Shown piece by piece: positions 59,127-64,000 of a stretch of DNA of 64,000 nt. The translations under genes were made by a program, and so were the position numbers. A model generated the notes under the pieces. The model searched no databases. It was not told the DNA's origin and saw nothing but the letters and a program-made list of their open reading frames with translations. The stretch comes from Rusavskia elegans (lineage: Eukaryota > Ascomycota > Lecanoromycetes > Teloschistales > Teloschistaceae), in the NCBI GenBank assembly GCA_011316305.1, contig SAUG01000071.1, positions 124,001 through 188,000 of the forward strand. The letters run 5' to 3'. How positions within the stretch are numbered: the stretch's first letter is position 1; each line of letters begins with the position of its first letter.

Positions 59127-60710
59127 TCAGCGTCTCTTGTTTTCCTTTTGTCGTTTTTCTTTGGCTGCTTCCCTACGTCTCCTTTTCCATGCTCGATTCG
59201 TCTCGCCTCTATGTTCGTAAAACCACTTTGCAAACTCACTTTCTTCGGCCTCTTCTTCAGCTTCGTCCTTTGTGGGAGCATTCGAAGCTCTAGGAGTTGA
59301 TGTGATATCTTCCCTCTCCTCGTCACTTTCACTATCTCGTTCTCCGGACCCCTGAGACCATAAGCGGCCAAATGAGGTCTTCCCAGGAGCAGCAGTATCT
59401 GGAGTGGGGGCTGCACTGCGAAGCCGCCGCTCCTGGAAGTCTTGCTGCGTAAAGGGTGTTTGGGGAATAGCCACGACAGTATTGCCGGCTGGTTCCTCAT
59501 CTGGCTCAAAGAAGCTGAACCCGGTCTTGACTTCCAATGACGGTTTTTGGGGTGTTTGAGAGGCTGCCGTCTGAGGTCGTTTGAATAGAGCCTCAAGAGG
59601 ATGAACGTCATTGTTCGCCTCCAATGGAGGGGTAGGAGACAGTCTGCTAATTGATAGCGCTCGCACCTGGTCGGTGTTGAATTCGTTACTCGCTTCCGAG
59701 CTGCCGCTGCCCTCAGAGGAGGTCTGGTCATCTGAAAGGCCCTCCGCAGGTTGATTAAGTTGTGATTGTCCCTCCGTTGGAACGGTAATTTCTCCACCCT
59801 CAAGCATTGGGATGCTATCCGAAGTTGGCTTAACTTTTTCATCTTGCCCTGGCTTCCTTGAACGACCAGCTCGCGTCTTGGTTTCCTTAGCGCTTTGGGC
59901 GTGAGCGCTTGCAGAGTCCTCAATGGCGCCGACTATCTGGCGAGCTTTTCGCCTCGTCTGTCTAGCCTCATCCATGTTTTCAATGATGTTGCCGTCTTGG
60001 TCGAACCATCCCTTACCCTCGATGTAGGATGATGTGGACTTTTTCCCATCAAGATCTTTGTCCTCTCGAAGGAAGGTGGCCTGCTTTGTAGTCTTGTCAA
60101 ACTCATGAACAAGAACATCGCGCTCGGATTTCCCTCGCTTTCGTTTCTTGGATTTGGTCGCTTCGGAAGTATTTTCAACCGAGAGGCTGCGGGCGTTTCT
60201 TGGGATTTTGGTTTTGAAGAGACATTCCGGCCCGTCTGTGTGTGCAGAAGCTTTCTTGACTGCCGCCATATTTTCTCTCTTATCCCGTTTAGTTGACTGC
60301 TTCTCTTCCTTGGCACCAGGTTCTGTCCATCCTCGTTTGACCTTCCTCCCATCCGGCAACTCTACTCCGTCCAAAACGCCATCCTCTTTCGCGGACTTGG
60401 CCCTTCTGGACTGTTTGCGATCCTTCTGCTTGGTCTCTTCATCTTGAGTATATTCAGCTGTCCTTGCCTTTTCCGGTCTTGCCTTCTCGACCTTCATCTT
60501 CACACCTTTCAGGATGGAGCCGTGTAACTTTTTCTGCAGACGATCGGCTTCGAGTACGGGAAGATCGATATAGCCGTACCGTTTGTCCGGGAGTGATTGC
60601 AATGTGTGATAGGATATGTTGCTGGCCAGGTTTCGTAATGGCCCCGAAAGCACAATGGGAAGGAGCTCTGGATCTAGCGGGGAAACATGTAGCCGCCGAG
60701 TTTCGACCAT
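59127..60710 (-). CDS. NOL8-like nucleolar RRM protein
   Basis: A single exon, 527 aa, from ATG 60710. Residues 1-80 (RRLHVSPLDPELLP...KRYGYIDLPVLEAD) form an RRM with a relaxed RNP motif. The rest is highly charged, with repeated Lys/Arg-rich nuclear-localisation stretches (KSKKRKRGKSERD) and Ser/Glu-rich blocks. Motifs SPTPPLEANNDVHPLEALFKRP and KTGFSFFEPDEE appear conserved, and the C-terminus ends FAKWFYEHRGETNRAWKRRRREAAKEKRQKENKRR-like. The layout matches fungal relatives of human NOL8, a ribosome-biogenesis factor of the nucleolus. That identity is family inference. The gene is divergent from SIP5. Confidence 0.7.
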   Translation of the reverse strand: MVETRRLHVSPLDPELLPIVLSGPLRNLASNISYHTLQSLPDKRYGYIDLPVLEADRLQKKLHGSILKGVKMKVEKARPEKARTAEYTQDEETKQKDRKQSRRAKSAKEDGVLDGVELPDGRKVKRGWTEPGAKEEKQSTKRDKRENMAAVKKASAHTDGPECLFKTKIPRNARSLSVENTSEATKSKKRKRGKSERDVLVHEFDKTTKQATFLREDKDLDGKKSTSSYIEGKGWFDQDGNIIENMDEARQTRRKARQIVGAIEDSASAHAQSAKETKTRAGRSRKPGQDEKVKPTSDSIPMLEGGEITVPTEGQSQLNQPAEGLSDDQTSSEGSGSSEASNEFNTDQVRALSISRLSPTPPLEANNDVHPLEALFKRPQTAASQTPQKPSLEVKTGFSFFEPDEEPAGNTVVAIPQTPFTQQDFQERRLRSAAPTPDTAAPGKTSFGRLWSQGSGERDSESDEEREDITSTPRASNAPTKDEAEEEAEESEFAKWFYEHRGETNRAWKRRRREAAKEKRQKENKRR

Positions 60711-61427
60711 GGAGTGGACAGCATCTGGATCAGAGCTGAGCGGTATAATAGCAGGTAGGATACGCTCTTGCTCTTGCTCTTGGTACGAGCCGGCCAGTAG
60801 TCAGACTGTCGGACTTTGGTAAGAGATCACCGGGGCCTGGAACTTTCGGAGGTGCGACGGTGGATTGTGGAAGCTTTTAGCAGCTGTGGGCGCCACAAGA
60901 GGGGTTTATTAGACGGCAGGTGGGGGTCCGGGAGAGGCTGCAAATGGCGGAAAGCTTGGCGTGTGGGTGGGAGCCAAGCGAGCCAAGTCAGAGGTTCCTT
61001 GATATAACTACTTTGGGTAGGTAGTCGTACTGCCACTGCTGCTTCGATTCTGTATAGCAACACCATTGACCGTCACCATCATTTTACATGCCCACTGCCG
61101 ACATCTGAACAACACACCAAGTTCGTTGACTTTCAGATTGTTGCACCTCCATGAAGCAATCCGGCTACTTGCATCATTAATATATTCTCCACCACGCCCA
61201 GCACGAGCTCGAAATCTTCCTATCCTACCATGCTTGCTTCCATTACTCGGCTTGGCGGAGGACTACTACTGCTTTCATGAGCATCTCTTCTATGGATCAA
61301 ACCTCGATATGAACATCCGTTATTTTGAAGCCCGCTGTCACTTCCATTTCAGCCATCCTCGCCGTTTGACTCCACCGGCTGCTTCTATCCGATAACGTAC
61401 CCATCTCGTCGAGCTAATCAGGGGATT
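60711..61427. promoter_or_regulatory. divergent promoter region, NOL8-like / SIP5
   Basis: A 0.7-kb region between divergent starts. A CTCTTG triplet repeat lies near 60,765-60,785. No operator is identified. Confidence 0.45.
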
Positions 61428-64000
61428 ATGGGGAACACTTCCACAAAAGAGCACCGAACAGACGCTCGAAGACCCCGTCACCTCGACCCTCACCGTCTCT
61501 CTTCCCCAACCTCCTCGGGCCCAAACTCCCCGTCAGCAGACCCGCCTGGAGAAAGCTCATCTCAAGCCTTCTACAACTCAAGAACCGGAAGGGGGAGCAG
61601 ACCCGATCTTTCCGCTCTGCTAGGCTTGGCCAACCATGCTGCCGGAGAGGGACCCTCCGTTGAAACCCGAAGAGAGACGAAGCAGGAGAAAGACGCCAGG
61701 AAGTTGGAGAAGGATCGAATTGCAAGAAGAAAAGAGCGGGAAAAGAGCATGCGAGAAGAGCATGTCGATGGCGGTTACCTCGTCACACAGGGTGTCTACA
61801 CCGGTTTCGAAGATTTCGACAAGGGTATCGTCAGGCAATTGATGGTAAGCTAGCTGGAGCAATCCCACAGACTATGGCTCATTACGATAGATCGAACGAC
61901 GTCTTGCTCCCTTCTGGCGCGGTCTGAATGATTTTAACGATGCTTGGACCGAGAACCAGTTGATTGCCGCTGCCAGAGGCCTACCTATCCCAGCTCCCGA
62001 CGAAATCCCCAAGGATGAAGACACTGGGCCTTTCGCAGGAGCCGACCAAATCTCCGAGCCAAAGATCAAGACTCCAGCATACGACAAGATGCTCATGGTA
62101 CCAATCACATCAAGATCACGATCCTACGGCTCAGATTCATCCAACCTACCTTACGCAGAGCCGACCACAAGCTCGAGTATATTTCGCGGTCGAGCAAAGA
62201 CCTTGGCTTCCCTGACAACCTCGGCCAAGTCCAGTGAAACGATTACTCCAGCCGAGATACAGTTACCTCGGGATCCTTACATCAACGGTCAACGGATTGA
62301 AGTGTTCCTCTACAAAGAGACGTTCGAATGTTCCATATGTTTCATTTACTACCCCAGATTTGGCAATAAGACAAGGTGCTGTGATCAATGGATTTGCTCC
62401 GAGTGCTTTGTGCAAATCAAACGTCCAGATCCACATCCGCCAGAACATACAGATCCCTCTGCACCTCCTCCGCCACCGACAACAGCCGACGAGGGCGGTG
62501 AAGAGGGCGAACTGGTCTCCGAGCCTGCGACATGCCCTTTCTGCAAGCAAGCCGAATTCGGCATTACGTATGAATCTCCACCTTTCCGCAGAGGGTTGTC
62601 GTACGCCAATCAACCCTCAAATCAGCAATTAAGCAGGGCGACATCTGCCATGTCCTCCTCAAGCTCTTTGTCTTCGGCACCCAGTGGAGGCCAATTGTCA
62701 CCCGACTCGATAACCCGAAGGAGGACGACCTCTCTTTCGGCTGCAGATACATCCGTCATTACCACGGACAGGGTACGACCAGATTGGTATCACAAGCTGA
62801 TGACCGCTCGTGCCCATGCCTCGCGTCGATCAGCCGCAGCAACCGCTCTACATACGGCGGCATACATGATGGGCGATCGTGGGTTCGGAGAGGGTCGCGG
62901 TCTCAGCAACTTTGGCCGACGTGGCATTCTCCGGAGGAGCAGTGGACCAGAGTTCCTGACCGGCGGGCATTCATCTGCACATGCGAGCATGATGGCTCTG
63001 CTGTCGGAGCGTCATGCAGCAGGAACACTGAACCGGCTCGATGGACACGACTGGAATGCAACAGGATCATCCACAGCTCTTCCACGAGCGAGCTCACGAA
63101 GAGACCGCATGGAAGAAATAGATCATTTGATGATGCTGGAGGGTATTCGTGCGAGCCTCGCCACCGAGGAAGAAAGGCACCGACAAGAGGACAAAGTAGC
63201 GAAGAAAGAGGCCAAGAAGGCGGAAAAGGAAGCCAAGAAGAAGGAGAAAGCCGCGAGGAAGGCGGAGAAAGCTGGGCTGTATTCGAACGGTGCCAATGCC
63301 AGCAGATCTGGCCTGTCCACCCGCAGCGAAACGTCTCTTGGTGCCGGCGAACCGTCGTCATCAGCCGCCAGTAAAGGCAAGGCAACGCTAAGAACGGCAA
63401 CAGAGTCATCACCCAAACCAGAGTCATCGTTACTAAGTCGAAGAATGCCACAGCGATCTGAGAGCGATGTGGGCCTGCAGCCCCATCCATTCGTCTGGGA
63501 CTCACAGGCAGGTGCGCAGAGTCACCTTGAACGGGCTCGAGCACAGCTGAATCCTGAGCTGTCCCCTTCATCGCTGCCATTCGGATCGAGCAATTACAAG
63601 CCGTCTCATCTGCGAACGACGTCGAATGTGTCTTCGTCAGCATCATCCATCAACGAATCTTTACCAGACTCTGGGCGAAACGCTTTTCAAGGATCAAGCT
63701 CCTCCCTCGAACCTTCGCCCAGTGCCAGCGGAGAGAATATCGGCCAGGCCAGCTCATCATCCGAAGCCTTCATCTCCGGGACACCGCCGGGAGGAGGGGC
63801 TGGGATAGAACCGATGTTCAACTTCAGGAGCTTAGCAGCGATGGTAGGCAAGGAGGATGTAGTGAATCCGATGGATGCGGTACCCACGATTCACGATGAC
63901 AAAGAACCTTCTGTCCCGGATCTCTTGGGGGCAGACGGTTCTCCAACAGGCGACCGAGCTACGAGGGACGAACGAAGCGACAGCATGGCAACGGAAAGGC
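61428..64000 (+). CDS. SIP5: SIP5 homologue (partial, runs off window)
   Basis: Exon 1 is 61428-61844; a 46-nt intron (GTAAGC...GATAG) leads to exon 2 from 61891, which stays open to the window edge, so the C-terminus is missing (at least 840 aa seen). The N-terminal MGNTSTKEHR begins with an N-myristoylation-type glycine. Family signatures are VDGGYLVTQGVYTGFEDFDKGIVRQLM, then after the join IERRLAPFWRGL; further on a RING-like C4 cluster (ECSICFIYYP, then RCCDQWICSECFVQIKRPDPHPPE and a CPFCK pair). A Lys/Glu/Ala coiled-coil-like stretch (EKEAKKKEKAARKAEKA) lies near 63,200-63,270. In yeast Sip5 interacts with the Snf1 kinase and the Glc7/Reg1 phosphatase in glucose signalling. The tail is Ser-rich. 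Confidence 0.9.

Noticed and set aside
58868..59923. 351-aa open frame on the minus strand
   Set aside because: It overlaps the NOL8-like gene in another frame and its composition is that of a shadow (no domain).
62784..63374. 196-aa plus-strand frame
   Set aside because: Out of frame with SIP5, which remains open through the same region with family motifs.

Overview
This is a nuclear contig of a filamentous ascomycete (Pezizomycotina). Genes carry short introns of about 46-111 nt with GTRNGY donors. Several products belong to fungal families: AP-2 alpha, HRI1, SIP5, a fungal DAHP synthase, a STAND/NACHT protein and the giant DUF6606/DUF3638/DUF3645 protein. The left 12.4 kb has the signature of repeat-induced point mutation (RIP): C:G to T:A change in CpA context with CpG retained. 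A Leotiomycetes-type genome with AT-rich blocks fits, but the class is a guess.

Layout. (1) 1-12,370 is an AT-rich, gene-free transposon graveyard. An LTR-retrotransposon family has three LTRs of about 410 bp in one orientation (1524-1932, 5053-5462, 7959-8369); its gag zinc knuckle and protease motif are still readable as mutated relics. A hAT-like DNA element (3691-9519) has a perfect 8-bp target duplication and contains the paired-LTR element. A 447-bp deletion derivative (11174-11620) sits in a dispersed repeat whose empty copy lies 0.9 kb away. (2) 12.4-29.5 kb is an accessory zone: a protein with a STAND-type N-terminus, two secreted proteins (one with Kex2-like repeats in its propeptide), an F-box protein, a 1,106-aa NACHT protein, a large inverted repeat and a broken glutathione transferase gene, separated by long intergenic stretches. 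(3) 30-37 kb is conserved housekeeping: a membrane-anchored alpha/beta hydrolase, HRI1 and AP-2 alpha. (4) 38.6-49.5 kb holds a small zinc-knuckle protein with a minisatellite tail, then a five-exon gene of about 3,080 codons whose reading frame is broken by 2 nt at its P-loop; three tandem repeats of about 150 bp lie upstream of it. (5) 50-64 kb holds two small hypothetical proteins, an ARO4-like DAHP synthase, a two-pass membrane protein, an NOL8-like nucleolar RRM protein and the 5' part of a SIP5 homologue that runs off the right edge.

No shared pathway links the genes. The main functional contrast is the accessory set (STAND proteins, secreted proteins, F-box protein, GST relic) next to the RIP island versus the conserved set on the right. 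No rRNA, convincing tRNA or CRISPR array was seen. Exon boundaries were inferred by hand from GT/AG sites, reading phase and family conservation.
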